This document shows, piece after piece, positions 1 through 11,213 of a stretch of DNA of 64,000 nucleotides; the stretch's first letter is position 1, and the number at the start of each line of letters is the position of its first letter. The position numbers and the translations under genes are program-made. The notes beneath the pieces were generated by a model. That model ran no database searches. It was not told where the DNA came from and saw only the letters and a program-made list of their open reading frames with translations. Source of the DNA: Euborellia annulipes (taxonomy: Eukaryota; Arthropoda; Insecta; Dermaptera; Anisolabididae); assembly GCA_023213315.1 (NCBI GenBank), contig JAKCPI010005381.1, positions 1-64,000 of the forward strand, given 5' to 3'.

Positions 1-315
1 TTACAATGCAAAAACTGCGAAAAAGGCTACATTGGAAAAACGACACAATTTTTCGGAAAGCGTCTGGACCAACACAAGTATAATGTAAGGAAACAAGATG
101 AAAAAACGGCCCTATGCCAGCACTCAGTGGAGCTCGACTACGAGTTTGATTTTGATAACGCGGATATAGTTGTCACGGAAGAGAAATGGTGAAATTCTAA
201 AAATTCTTGAGATGTGCTACATCATCTCGAATAGGGATAAGTTGTGAACCACCACACTGACACACAAGACCTGAATGCTGTATCACAATGTCTTATTAAG
301 GGTGGGTGAGTGGAG
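1..315 (+). pseudogene. Penelope-like element, C-terminal GIY-YIG endonuclease fragment, broken
   Basis: Reading frame 1 from the first base gives a cysteine pair (LQCKNC), then EKGYIGKTTQ, FGKRLDQHK and later TEEKW. This is the layout of the GIY-YIG endonuclease that ends Penelope-like retroelement polyproteins: a CxxC pair, YIG, a conserved arginine, and a histidine in the xRLxxHK stretch. The frame meets TGA at 190-192. The same homology resumes in another frame near 197 (EILKILEMCYIISNRDK) and again near 245 (VNHHTDTQDLN), so the copy has at least two frame breaks and cannot make a full protein. The reverse transcriptase part would lie left of the window. The hammerhead motif at 800-845 downstream fits the 3' end of such an element. 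The family call is from motifs I recognise, without a search. Confidence 0.8.
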
Positions 316-799
316 AGAGGGGGATGGTTATTTTATTTTATTTTATATCTAAATTTGTTTATTTTAAATTTTTATTTATATTTTTTTTTTTTTTTTTTTT
401 TGTTATTACTAATTTTACAAGTAACTAGAATATTGTTTATTTCAATATGTTTGTGAAGAATATTTATGGAATCCCCCTCCCCTCCGCCTTTTAATCCTAG
501 TTCTTAAATTAAAATTAAAATAAACAGCAAAATCATTACTAGATGCCTAGCATTGACTCAGAGTGGCTCGTGGTTAAAATTTGCAAGTAATTTGGCTATA
601 TGGTGAGCTGAACCCTAATATAAAATACAGCCATCATTTCACACAACAAATTATTGTTGTATTTATTACACGAGTGCTGGAGGCACGAAAGACTTTACGA
701 CCTTTGTAAGTGTACTTGTCCTCTCTTTCTTTTATTTCTTTAATATCGTGCTTTTTAAGTTTATCTTATTTATAAAGTTTTGTTGTTGTGTTGTATTTT

Positions 800-845
800 A
801 AGGTCCTGAGGATGGGTGACGTTTAGTCCCCGAAACGTAGACATT
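800..845 (+). ncRNA. Hammerhead ribozyme motif downstream of the Penelope-like fragment
   Basis: CTGAGGA at 806-812, a stem II with GGG/CCC ends, then GAAAC and GTA. Outer flanks AAGGTC and GACATT pair at five of six positions (stem I). The residue after GAAAC makes the palindrome ACGT, as in small Penelope-associated hammerheads. A TAATAAA polyadenylation-like signal follows within about 10 bases. It likely belongs to the terminal repeat of the Penelope-like element whose endonuclease relic lies upstream. Confidence 0.6.
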
Positions 846-849
846 GGTA

Positions 850-2685
850 ATAAATTATTTTGGGCCGAATTAAGTCTATTTTCTTCACCTTCCTGAAAAT
901 ATTTATTTATTTGTGTTTTATGTCCCTTTTTTTGACGTGACGTCTTTCAAATCATGTGTATATAGTGGCAGGGTAGGGAGGCATGCACGAAAAAGTTTAT
1001 GGGCTTGATTAACTCCTCTGTCGTAAGAGGTATAAATAAGGTGAATATACGGTTAGAAAGAATGATTCTTCAGCTAAAGATTTCACCGTTTATTTTTTCC
1101 TATCATTTCATTTTACCGCGCTGCGGTAAATTCTAATTTGAAAGCTTAAACCACTGTAGATTCCGAATGGCTAATCAGATCAGACTATGTGATGTCAATT
1201 TGGGCAGGAAGAAAAACTCTAATAGAATAAATAAACAAATCCCGATTAATTAACTCTAAAATCAATTTTTTTCTAGAAAAACGTCATTTTTTAATTTGTT
1301 ACTATGAAAATGTAAGAACATGTTTCTTTCTCTCTATATATATTTCATAAATAGGTGAGAAAAAGTAAAATTAGTTTGAAGTCAAGCAAAAGACGTTGTC
1401 ACGTTAAAAGGCCACCGGCTGGGGCTGTCTGTGTAGATGACAGAGCCAACACCAAAATTTTTTTTTAATTGTCTAAGAGGTACTCTAATCTTAGGATTAA
1501 AGGATCGACTCCCCCAAAATATCGAAATTGATTGTTGAAGAAATCGATATTATGATTTCGTTCAAAGATAATTTTTTTTGTCGGCAAAATTTTTTACGCA
1601 ATTTTGCGCTAATAATTGTCGAAAAGTTCAAATACGTATATAAAGAAGCTGTGTATTTCTATTATCTTTCAAAATCTTTATTAAGTTTTAAACAATTAAA
1701 AAGTTATCACAGGTTCTTGCTCGGGTAATTGGAGTTAAGAAAGTTTTAAAAATATTCTTCTTTATTTTTTAAGAATTTTATTTTGGCCTACACAGTTTCT
1801 TCTTAGCTCCTCCATTTATATTTGAACGAATAATAAGAACTCACAAATCTTAAAAGAAATCTAAAGTTATCCATTGATTGAAATTTTATAAATATTTAGG
1901 TCTAAAATTAAAAATTATTCATGTTATTATGAGCATTTATCTTTATATAGTTTTGAATAGAGATTCCAAATATCTATAATGAATGGAATGACAAAGAAGT
2001 GGACATATGCTTGTACCTCTCTCCAACTTCCTTCTTCATTCGTGATGCAAAGAATGAAACAGATGCATCCTCCAGGGTCTAGATGTTAACATAATCTTTC
2101 GTCATTAAGCAGGTCGTCTCGAAATTTGAACTTTTTTCTGAATCTGCACTCTGGTAAATGGTTTTTCCGAATTTTCTCAAATATCCAATTTTCTTTTTCC
2201 CAAAGTTAATTCACTTGCTGAATGTTATCGTCCAAGTTGACGGTGTGATCTGAAAATGTATTCGAAAATTAAAAATTTGTTTCTTATCAAAAGATAAAAT
2301 TATTAATTTTGCAAAAATTCATAATTTAAGAAAATTTATCCAGTAGCTTAGTTCCTTTACTCCTTTTAGACGGAATTAGGTAGATAATTAAAAATTTATA
2401 TATTTTTAATTATTTTATTCAGAGCCTTTTATTTTTAGATTAATGGAAGAGAGGATTGCAGTGAGACAGAAGAGTCTCTAACGAATGAAAATATCAATAA
2501 AAGAAAAATCACACCAGAATTTTTTAAAAAGGATTATTATTGGTTCTAAATTATTTATTCAAAATAAAAATTGTATTTTATACACAAAATAGAACCAATA
2601 ATAATTATTAAAAAAAAACAATGGAAATTCAAAAGCTTCACTGACATCATTGGGGGACTCTGTAAGTACATTGTCAAAGAAGATT
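850..2685. other. AT-rich stretch, no gene seen
   Basis: No convincing coding region. One short reading frame at 1528-1728 is low-complexity and AT-biased. A 15-bp inverted repeat (ATTATTATTGGTTCT and its complement) spans about 2534-2603 and may be a small hairpin element. Otherwise only T-tracts and simple AT sequence. Confidence 0.5.
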
Positions 2686-2688
2686 TAT

Positions 2689-3791
2689 CAACGGTTCCCA
2701 ACCTTTTTTGATGTGCGGCCAGGGCCGCAGACAGGGGGCGGCAGGGGGGCTATATCCCCGGGGCCCGGGCCCTCCGAGGGGGCCCGGGCCGATTGTGCTC
2801 CCACCTTAAAATTCTAATAAAAAATAATTTTCATGGTTAAAATTTCAATTAAAAAAAATCATTTTCTTGAAATTTTTTCCTCAGGGGGCCCGCGCCCTTT
2901 AAGCTCAAATCTTAAAATTTCAATAAAAAAATCATTTTCTTGAAATTTTTTTCCTCAGGGGCCCGGGCCCTTTAAGCTCAAATCTTGAAATCTTAAAATT
3001 TCAATTAAAAAAAATTATTTTCTTGAAATTTTTTTCCTTAGGGGGCCCGGGCCCTTTAAGCTTAAATCAAGCTTGATCTTTTTCACGACTAAGGATAGCT
3101 AAAAACGCAGATTTCAGTGGCTTATTTTCAAAATATTTTCCATACCCCCAGATTCCCCGTATTTGGCTTCGATAAATTATTGTAACTCTTTGTTTAGGAA
3201 ATTTTGAAAAATTTTTAAATAACTTTATTTAAATAAATATTGTAAGCTATGTATAACTATTTCAAAAGTGTCAAAAACTGTGTAAAAAATTGTTGGCATG
3301 AAGGCCACAATAGCCTTTTATATACTAAAAAAAACTTAGTTTTTTTTTTTTTTGGGGGGGGAGGAGGGGGGGGGCGTATTAGTAAGTAGCCTCGGGGCCC
3401 GTCAAGTCTGTCTGCGGCCCTGTGTGCGGCCCACTTTTTCCTTAAAAAAAACCGCTGAGGCCCAGTGCACATGTATACACGTATATAAATGTCTGCGTGT
3501 ATGTGTAAGTAAAATGGGTTGGTACTTACTTAAAAAAAAAATGATTTTATTGCATTTACTTTGTATTAAGAACAAAAAGCAATCTTAAAAACTATGGATC
3601 AGATTTGAAAAAAGTCGGAGGATAGGTTTAGCCTTAAATCGCACAGTTCAGTTTATCTCTGTATTTATTTTTCAAGAAAACTAAAGTTGAAAAGGCTTTT
3701 TATTTTTATTAATATAAGCCTCTGCTTGCTGCTGAAAAAAAAAAAAGGCGCCTTAAAAGTCAAATAATCTGTAAAAAGTCTGTTTTTGGCA

Positions 3792-3822
<31 letters not shown>

Positions 3823-4633
3823 GTCGCTGTCAAGTTTAAGAATATGAAAAAGTAAAACCCTTGAAGCACTGTACAATTTCTTTTGATAACTCGGACAACT
3901 TGTATATAATTTTATCTAAATAATTTTCGAGACCTATTCATTTGAATAAGATATTGATATTCATGAATACCTCAATTCAGATTTGACTAACCAAAAAATC
4001 TTGGTTCCAGCCGTGGTTTCGGTTTGAAAGGATGGGATGAGACTTGAATACACCCCATTTCATAATTATAGGTACACTGGTTTTTTCGTTTAAAAATTTT
4101 CAAAAACTACTCATATATTTGTTAAATATAATTTTATATAATCAAACTGAAAAATACGATTGACAAATAAATATGAAATGAAAAAGAAAAGGATTTATGC
4201 TGAGGAACTTTGACAGATGAAACAATTTAATCTATCCCTATTCGTTCTATTAATTATGTATTATTTGAGGTAATGTTAAGTAATAAAAGATTCTAAATAA
4301 TAAAGTTCTAGTTTTATTGTAATTTGAAATTAATTTAGTCCCTTGTGGACGAAAACAAAGGGAATTCTTAAAGTTTTAGGAAAATCTTGAAAATTCTCAA
4401 AGTTCAAAAGCGATGGAAAAAATATGACCTCTATGGATCAGGATCACCCTAATATGTATATTAAGATAAGAGAAAGTAAAAAATAATTGAAATTTTTTTA
4501 AATATCCACTGTGGGCGTATTTTAAATTATAAAATTTTAATATGAGTAGTCATTGCAAAATAAATTATTTTAATGTGGAAACGTCCGCGGTCCAGTTCCA
4601 ATCAGCCTGCGGCCCACGGGTTGGGAACCGCTG
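2689..4633. mobile_element. hAT (Charlie-like) non-autonomous DNA transposon, carries a nested hAT
   Basis: The left end CAACGGTTCCCAACC is inverted at the right end (GGTTGGGAACCGCTG), and ATGTGCGGCCCAC-type sequence lies just inside both ends. This terminal sequence is typical of the hAT Charlie/MER group (CAGNGGTTCNCAACC). Flanking octamers AGATTTAT and AGCTAGAT agree at five of eight positions, consistent with an aged 8-bp duplication. The inside is AT-rich with no transposase. Another element sits at 2720-3422. Confidence 0.6.
2720..3422. mobile_element. hAT-B non-autonomous element, copy 1, with perfect 8-bp target duplication
   Basis: Perfect 15-bp terminal inverted repeat CAGGGCCGCAGACAG (2720-2734 and 3408-3422) flanked by TGTGCGGC at 2712-2719 and 3423-3430. 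The 8-bp duplication and CAGGG ends indicate the hAT superfamily. Inside are three to four direct repeats of about 65-80 bp, each with a GGGCCCGGGCCC-like palindrome followed by TTTAAGCTCAAATC and an AT-rich spacer, then G-runs near 3352-3375. No transposase. It is inserted within the left end of the Charlie-like element. Second copy at 32836-33513. Confidence 0.88.
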
Positions 4634-4749
4634 AGCTAGATGGAAGTAAAGCGGCAGGCTGAAGGAAGTAGTCTCTTGGCCAATAAAATAGGAGAGTATT
4701 AATGGCGATCCTAATTTACAAGATTGAATTATAAAGAAGATATACAACT

Positions 4750-5200
4750 ATTTAAAAAAAAAAAAAAAAATCACCGATTAACTCACAATTTATGGCCATG
4801 GGGCCTGGTAACAGAGAAGAGCCACAGCCACTAAGATTGTCGCGTGCAATTTCTCTCGGACGAAGCAGTTCTTGTTGCTTTCTATGACTGCCATCAGACC
4901 AGACTTCAGTCATCTCTTTCTCTTCTTTCAGAAGCTTCTTGGGGATGCGCTTGTCCGTTATCACCTGGAACATCCATTTTTTTTCTTTTATTGTGGTATT
5001 TCTCACCTTGTCTCTAAAAACAGACATTAAAATTTAACATCATAAAATAGGAGTTAAAAAGTAAAGTAATAACACCAGTATTAAAAAATTATATTCTCGA
5101 AACTAAGTTTTAACAGTGACATTAACATTTTACTTTTTAGCACCAGGTGTGAACGATCCAAATGAAGATAGCAACATTTTTTGCTTGTTCGTGTTTTTAG
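4750..5200. other. Unclassified sequence with repeat traces
   Basis: 4797-4830 reads GGGCCTGGTAACAGAGAAGAGC, close to the start of the SINE-like segment at 34208, so part of this is probably a SINE relic. The reading frame at 4752-5027 ends in a poly-F tract from a homopolymer and is not convincing as a gene. A segment at 5091-5134 (ACTAAGTTTTAACAG...) recurs at about 5550-5592 across the SINE. Confidence 0.35.
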
Positions 5201-5202
5201 AC

Positions 5203-5466
5203 TCCTCGCGCGCGGTGTAGTTGGTAGCGTGCCTACCTCCTATAGCAAACGTCGCGGGTTCTGACCCCAGGCAGTCCGATGATTTTATTTAAGCCATTTG
5301 GATACCAGATGGCTTAAATAAGAATGCCTGGACCCCCAATAAATATATTAATTACAACGGTTATCGTCTAAAGTCTTAAATGGCCTGAGTTGTCGAAAAG
5401 ACTGTGTGAATGTGTGTGTGTGTGAATGAGAATAGTGAGTGTGAGTGTTTAAAAAAAAAAAAAAAC
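5203..5466 (+). repeat. tRNA-derived SINE (SINE-1), near full length
   Basis: A pol III-like head with A box GGTGTAGTTGGTAGCG and B box GGGTTCTGACCCC is followed by the family body: GATGATTTTATTTAAGCC, a small palindrome TGGATACCAGATGGCTTAAATA, GCCTGGACCCC, an AT microsatellite, GGCCTGAGTTGTCGAAAAG, a GT-rich run and a poly(A) tail. At least a dozen related copies occur in the window. No protein is encoded. The head here is more diverged than in the copies at 20.2, 24.0 and 33.9 kb. Confidence 0.85.
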
Positions 5467-7750
5467 CTCTAGCGCATGCGCATTACTAACTCGATTTGTT
5501 ATTCTCCATCTAGAAGGCTTATCTGACACATCAGCGTTAAAAAAATGCTATTCTCTAAACTAAGTTTTAACAGCAACATTAACATGTTGCTTTTATTTCA
5601 AACCTGTCAAAATCATAACCTTAATTTTTAGAATAAAGACGCCGTTAAAATGTTAAAGGCACCCCCTAGACATGACATTAATTTTTAACACTATTGACTA
5701 AATGTTGGCATTAAAGTTTTGCTTACAGAATAGCAATTTGTTGCAAGGTGGTGTTAAAGTGAATAACGCTGATTTTATAAGTTAACGTTTCTGCTTAAAG
5801 AATAGACATGCTAGTGTGTTTACAGTATCGCCCCTAGAAGTTTATCCGTTAATTTTCTTAGTTGTCATCTGAACTCTTAAAGCCATCGGTAATAATCATA
5901 AATAAATATAAAAGAACTGGAAAAAAATAAAAAATTCGCACGGTTTATTAGAATTGAATACAAAAACTCGCATCTTGCCATAAATCATATGATTTTTAAA
6001 TGATGCCAATCAAATCTTGTTTATAAATGTATTTTTAGCCTTGGCTGAGGATGGCTCTGGGACGACACCGAAATATCCATTGAAATTTTTCATGTTCAGA
6101 AATAAATAAAATATAAAAATAAAGATTTATTCTAATAAAATTTAAAAATTGTAATATTATTATAAATATAATTTTTTTTTTTTTTTTTATGAGCCGCCAT
6201 TACGCTTGTTCAATTTCAGTCAACTTAAATGATAAATAAATATAAAGAGAATGATGATGCACAAACATTTTAATATTAATAACAAAATAATCCCACGAGT
6301 GATGTTAATAAATATAATTAAATAAACGACAAACCTTTTAAATGAATTGATAGAGAGTTGAAGGCCAATGGCTTCGGGTCTTTCTTTGATCTTGCCTTTG
6401 CTTGCTTGCTTGATGTTTGCTCTTTATTCACGTCAAAGGCACTTTCTTAGAGTTTAAAAACACACGGAATAAACACCTTATAAAATAAAATACTTTGTAA
6501 TATTCTGCTTTCATAAAGTTTATAATATAGATGAAATTTTAGAAATACTTTTCTCTCTTCTAGTGTTGTGGCGTGAGTCCTTGAGAGAGAGAGACACGAG
6601 ATTAAAAGAGAACTAACCTCTCAACGAACTAATCTTTTTAATGAACGAGACTTGACTGAAATGAACTTCCAAGTGAATTCAGTTAGTCAGTAGGCCACCA
6701 GATGGCCAAATGGTCAAATTGTATTAATCCGATTTAAAAGGGTTTATCGTTAATTGATTTAAATATATTTATTAGGCTCGGTAGTTATTTTGTTATTAAG
6801 TAATTTTAAATATTTATGAATGAGTGTGTGCTTTTAATGTTCATAATCATCATGTTCATCAGACGTGGGTTATTTACACGAATTTGTAGTCATTTTCAAA
6901 ATTCATGTAAATAACAGTTATTTACGGAAATAACTGTAAATAACTCAGATGCGCGCCTTCTCCATTCTACGCGCCATCTCCCCCACTCCTCATTGAATTC
7001 CCTCCTTTTTTAAAGGAGAAAGGGAAGGCCACCTTTGGAGAGTCAGTTGGCTTTTGGCGCGCCATTCTTTCACTACATATTCGCGTTTTTTAATAAAAGT
7101 TTATTTTTTATTTTGTGATTATTAGTGTTGATCAGTGTTTTAATCAGTGCTCTTGGATAATGGATTATTAATTTGAATGGTCGTCATCTGTCTTACTCTC
7201 ACACTGCGGGTTCGACTCAGGATTATTATTAATGGTATTTATTTAGTTTAATTAATCTCACTCTCTCTATTCTCTTGTAAAATTGTGCATCCTAAAATTT
7301 TCTACCATACCGGTATAAATTTCTATTTGATAAAAATCCTATTTCTTATTTTTTTTATTATATAAATATCATATCAATATCAATCAATAAATCAATTAAT
7401 ATTTCTAAGAATATCCATTTTACTTGGAACCAAGCAAGGTCCAAGGTATTCTTGGAACTTGATTGTCACGTGCATAAGAGAATCAAATCATACAACAAGC
7501 TTGTTCTTAGTTAGTTCGAACTCTCGCCGCTTGGGGTGCTTTCATCAATCTGAGATATCAAAGTGTCTTTCCTATTTTTAATACTCCACAATTTATAATT
7601 GATCTTTTCTTAAAATGAATTTGCTTTAAATATAGACCAAAACTCCTCAACTAGGCTGATTTTTCGGCAAGGGGTAGGAAGGGAAAAACAAAAAATAAAT
7701 TTTTTTTATTTTCCCAAATGAGTTTATTTCCTAATATTTAATCAAATCTT
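5467..7750. other. No gene recognised; AT-rich sequence
   Basis: No reading frame of note. 5550-5810 repeats motifs such as TTAACATTAA and looks like an old repeat. 6950-7090 is locally less AT-rich (CTCCCCCACTCC, GGCGCGCC) and contains GTCAGTTGG, but I cannot defend a promoter call. 6360-6420 includes a run of TTGC repeats. Confidence 0.4.
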
Positions 7751-7754
7751 TAAA

Positions 7755-8020
7755 ATGAAAAATGAAAACTCTTTCTTCCTCTAAAATTCGACATTTCAAA
7801 AAGTTTTTTCCGCTCCCCCCACCCTGAAATTAATTTTTTTTTTTTATTTTTCACTCGATTTTAATAAAATTTAGAATCACACTTCTCTAGGGTGTAAATA
7901 ATTGAAAAATGGTATTCCAGACCTCAGAAAGGTCTATCGGCCCCCCTCCCCCTACCCCACCTCCTTTCCAAAAATTTATTTTCCACTCGATTTTTTTATT
8001 TCATATGTTTATATAATGGT
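7755..8020. repeat. Unnamed interspersed repeat (repeat B), uninterrupted copy
   Basis: The segment with CGACATTTCAAAAAGTTTT and AGGGTGTAAATAATTGA is repeated at about 27826-27904 plus 28975-29120, where the two halves are separated by an R1 unit. This copy is therefore an empty site for that R1 insertion. C-rich tracts (CCCCCCTCCCCCTACCCC) interrupt it. No coding potential. Confidence 0.7.
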
Positions 8021-8138
8021 GCAAAATTAATTAAAATATTAATACATTTATCTTGACAACTCTTAGTCATATCCCGAGACGCAGCCCGCCAGGGTCTATA
8101 GCGGGGTACGGTTGCCGAAGACAAGCCTACCACCGCTA

Positions 8139-8190
8139 ATTTTTTTTTTTTTTTAAACATTCACACTTTTTCTCATACCCTAAATCGATT
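8139..8190 (-). repeat. SINE-1 3' tail fragment
   Basis: Poly(T) followed by AAACATTCACACTTTTTCTC is the reverse complement of the SINE-1 3' end (GTGTGAATGTTT plus poly(A)). The rest of the SINE is missing. Confidence 0.6.
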
Positions 8191-8235
8191 AATTTTCCGA
8201 AAATTTTCAGTTAAATGCCTACCGATCCGATTTTT

Positions 8236-8380
8236 ACTTTCTCTTACCTATGTATATATGTAATATATATATAGAGAGAAAGTATTGGATTCATGTCAAA
8301 AATTCGATGTCGAGATTTTGATGGATCTTCACGTTTTGAGGTCCCCTGAATCCAAAAAAAGTGGTTTTCGCGACATGGTC

Positions 8381-8413
<33 letters not shown>

Positions 8414-8900
8414 TCAATTTTAAGCATGAAGGAATTGAGCTACGAGGTTGAAATTTTATATTTAAGTTAAACATCTCCCGGGACCGGAAAAATAAGCTTT
8501 TAATCAAAATCGGCCAAAGAGTACTAGTACTTTACTGATGTACTTTTTCAGTTTTTTTCGATTTTCTCAAAATTTGCTCCAACGATTTTTTTTTAAATTC
8601 AAAAATCAATTATTTTTTAGATGCTCTTTAAAATGTATATTCTCATTTTGCAATTGAAATCTTCTGAAGACCACTTTACTCTTGTATTTCATAGGGAAGG
8701 ATATGAGAAATGGTTGCCATGGTAACAAAATATAAATATTTTCCCATACTTAAAAATTTTACATCTGAATTCATATGTTCCGTACTGTCGGGAACTAAAT
8801 ATATGTCGACACAAAAAATCTGGTGTGACAAGCACAGAACACAACTTTCGATTACCGAAGGTAAGAGAAAGTTGTGTGCTGTGCGCCAGTCACACCAGAT
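8236..8900 (+). repeat. R1 dispersed repeat, full-length copy
   Basis: This copy shows the whole R1 unit. It starts ACTTTCTCTTACC and a TA-rich palindrome, then AGAGAGAAAGTATTGGATTC, GATGTCGAGATTTTGATGG, GAGGTCCCCTGAATCCAAAA, GCGACATGGTCTGTC and a GT microsatellite at about 8380-8412. Next come AAAATCGGCCAAAGAGTAC, a palindromic TGGTTGCCATGGTAAC and GGAACTAAATATATGTCGAC. The terminal hairpin is 8818-8900 (ATCTGGTGTGAC ... GTCACACCAGAT). The apex of the hairpin holds GGTAAGAGAAAGT, the exact complement of the 13 bases at the 5' end. Open frames across the unit are not conserved between copies, so it appears non-coding. Superfamily unknown. Confidence 0.85.
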
Positions 8901-8924
8901 TTTTTTAATTTATTTATTTATTTA

Positions 8925-9035
8925 TTTTTTTAAACATGCACACTTTTTTTCTCATTCACACTCACACACATATTCACACATTATTTTCGACATCTTAGGC
9001 CATATAAGACTTTGACGATAATCGTTATTATTTAT
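8925..9035 (-). repeat. SINE-1 3' half
   Basis: TTTAAACATGCACAC...TCTCATTCACACTCACAC, then TTAGGCCATATAAGACTTTGACGATAA matches the SINE-1 3' body in reverse. The tRNA-like head is absent. It directly follows the T tract after the R1 copy. Confidence 0.75.
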
Positions 9036-9420
9036 AATATCTATTTGGGATCAAGCAGTGCCGTAACAAGGGTATGAAGCGCCTGTGGCAAGTGTCTAAC
9101 ATGCGTCCGTCTTTTTCATGGGCGTAACTAGGGGGTGCCGGGGGGCCTGGCCCCCCAGAAAGCTCCCTGCCCCAAGAAAAATTGAGAAAATATGGGGCTT
9201 TCCAGGCTCTCCGAAGGATAGCTGGTCCCATGCCCCCCCCCCCAGGGGTATGGCTAGCCCCATGACCCACCCCAGCCAAATTCTCTAGTTACAACCATGC
9301 TTCTTTTTAAAGTTATTGTGCTCCCTATATACAAATTTTGTAAAATATATTAAATGATATTTCAAATTCTAAATTGCCCCCTCCCCTGAATAAGCAAATT
9401 TCCGCTTCCTCTACCTCTAA
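9036..9420. other. Gap with G/C-rich repeat-like sequence
   Basis: 9115-9270 contains GGGGGTGCCGGGGGGCCTGG and CCCCCCCCCCAGGGG and resembles the C/G-tract ends of small DNA elements in this window. No gene is supported. Confidence 0.35.
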
Positions 9421-9528
9421 GTTGTGAGCTGCACGTGGTTTTTATTTACCACCAATATAATCTCGGAGGTCATTTCCCCTCTCCCTGATTAATATGTTGC
9501 TAAATAAAAACCACGTGCAGCTCACAAC
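9421..9528. mobile_element. Small foldback/MITE with perfect 28-bp terminal inverted repeats
   Basis: GTTGTGAGCTGCACGTGG... at 9421-9448 is the exact reverse complement of 9501-9528 (28 of 28). The total is 108 bp with a 52-bp spacer. The arms include a CACGTG E-box. One extra complementary base extends each arm. I could not settle a target duplication, so the superfamily is open. Confidence 0.75.
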
Positions 9529-9595
9529 TAGGTCGGTCCCCTTTGTTTTGCGCCCCCAGCCCGTGGAGGGCGCCTGTTTCGACCACGCCCTCGTT

Positions 9596-9706
9596 ATTTT
9601 GGTATCCAAATGGCTTAAATAAAATCATCGGACTGCCTGGGATCCGAACCCCCGACCCTTGGTATACAAGGCAGGCGCGCTACCAACTATGCCAAGCCAG
9701 GGGGCC
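9596..9706 (-). repeat. SINE-1 tRNA-like head fragment
   Basis: On the minus strand a B box lies in GGGTTCGGATCCC and an A box in GCATAGTTGGTAGCGCG, preceded by GGCCCCCTGGCTTGG. Only the head and the first part of the body (TTTGGTATCCAAATGG) are present. Confidence 0.7.
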
Positions 9707-10564
9707 TACCGATCCAAAAAAAAGTTTCACTTACACCGTGGTTTCATAATGATTTTTATTCGATCAAGTGGTTTAATCAGATTTGAACTCTTGACAGTGA
9801 TAGGTTATTAAAGTTGCCGTATAAATTGTATGATCATTCATCATCAAACCAAGAGAGAGAGAGATGGCAATTGAAATAATTCGTAAACTAATCAGAGAGG
9901 CTTATCAGTAGAGCGAAGGCTCTATGTATGGACAAGGCATTAAACGAGGCGTTATCAATCAGCGTCCGTTTCGTTGACGTCCATCCCAAATATTATTAGT
10001 ATAAAACGGTAGCGCTAGCTAGGTACTTGTGAGAGAGAGAGAATATAAATTGCCAAGCCATCTTGTTGTTGTTGTTGTTGTTGTAGGCTGTTTTATTAAT
10101 AATATATGGATATGCACTGTCAGGTGTATATATGGCGTCTCGATTTATCATTTGCCAACTATAGTATGATAAATTCCTTCTTATTTGCTTAAGCGATATC
10201 AGATAAAATTGGCCCAACGACATGTTCCTTTTTCCTTTTTGACAAAATAGCTTTAAAGAAGGCAACAAAAGAAGGAGGAAGATATTTATTTCACGGTATT
10301 AAATTTCATACGCTTATTTTTATTTTTTTTTTGGCTTATTATATTGATGTTTATTTTATGACAGACAGGTAAAAAAAAGAAATTTGTATTAGCGCTCGTG
10401 TGGAAGAAACAAATACAAAGGAGAGTTTATAACTCATATTAGAGAGAAAAAAAAAACGAGCCTAGACTTTTAGTAATATTTCAATCAAAAGATGGATTTG
10501 GGACAAGTAACAGGGAAATTTTTGATCAGGGCTGGAGTCGTACGTTCTTATTAGAACTGTTTTT
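9707..10564. other. No gene recognised
   Basis: AGTTTCACTTACACCGTGGTTTCAT near 9722 is the complement of sequence at about 39997-40025, so a fragment of a shared repeat lies here. A (TTG)n run is at 10063-10084. Otherwise plain AT-rich DNA. Confidence 0.4.
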
Positions 10565-10602
10565 ACTTTCTCTTACCTATGGAAATATGTTAATATATAG
10601 GG
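10565..10602 (+). repeat. R1 5' end fragment
   Basis: ACTTTCTCTTACCTATGG followed by AATATGTTAATATATAG is the R1 5' terminus; the tRNA-headed element follows at once. Confidence 0.6.
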
Positions 10603-11150
10603 CTCGCTGGTGTAGTGAGCTAGGGTGTCAGCTTCTGCAAAGAAGATCCCTGTTCAAATCCTTGGCGTGCCGGATTTTTCATTAAATAAAAATATTTATT
10701 TAATGTAAACAAATCCTCAAGCAAGTCCTGGATTGAAATATACGATCTCACCACAATAGCCCCCAGGCAACTCTACGAGGAGAGGGAGTTGCTGTGACAT
10801 CCCGTCCTGTGGAAGGGACGTAAAGAAGGTTCCCTCTCAGTGATGCATTCTTCGAAAGGAGTAGGCTACACGCCGGTGCTGGGGGAGTCCCTCCTCAACT
10901 AGGACATCCTCCATAGCATAGAAGAGGTTGGATATAAGGAGCCGGTTGGAACCAGAAATAAGGATTAGTTCACTAGCTAGAGAAGAAAGCAGGAGGAGGA
11001 GTTAGAGACAGGAAATAATGTAACTTCACGGCGTGCCGGTAGATGGCTACGGCCAGAGGCCGGTTGGGATTGAGGTGTGTGTCTTCGTACACGAAAGCAC
11101 CTCGGGTAAATAAACGGGGATCCCGATGGGAATTTCAAATAATAATAATC
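10603..11150 (+). repeat. Second tRNA-headed SINE-like element (SINE-2)
   Basis: The head GGGCTCGCTGGTGTAGTGAGC (A box GGTGTAGTGAGC) with a B box in CTGTTCAAATCC about 40 bases later has the spacing of a tRNA. The head differs from SINE-1. Downstream is less AT-rich than the surroundings and ends near a GGTAAATAAACGGGGATCCC segment. The 3' boundary is not clear; I see no poly(A) or target duplication, so the extent is a guess. Confidence 0.5.
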
Positions 11151-11213
11151 TATTTTTGACGTCACGGCTTGTAGCGTCACGACCTTTGACGTCACGACTT
11201 GTAACGCGACATG

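Noticed and set aside
6950..7090. Promoter at the GC-richer patch with GTCAGTTGG
   Set aside because: No exon, donor or second promoter element nearby to support it.
8236..8900. R1 as a Helitron
   Set aside because: There is a 3' hairpin but no CTRR terminus, no 5' TC start and no insertion between A and T.
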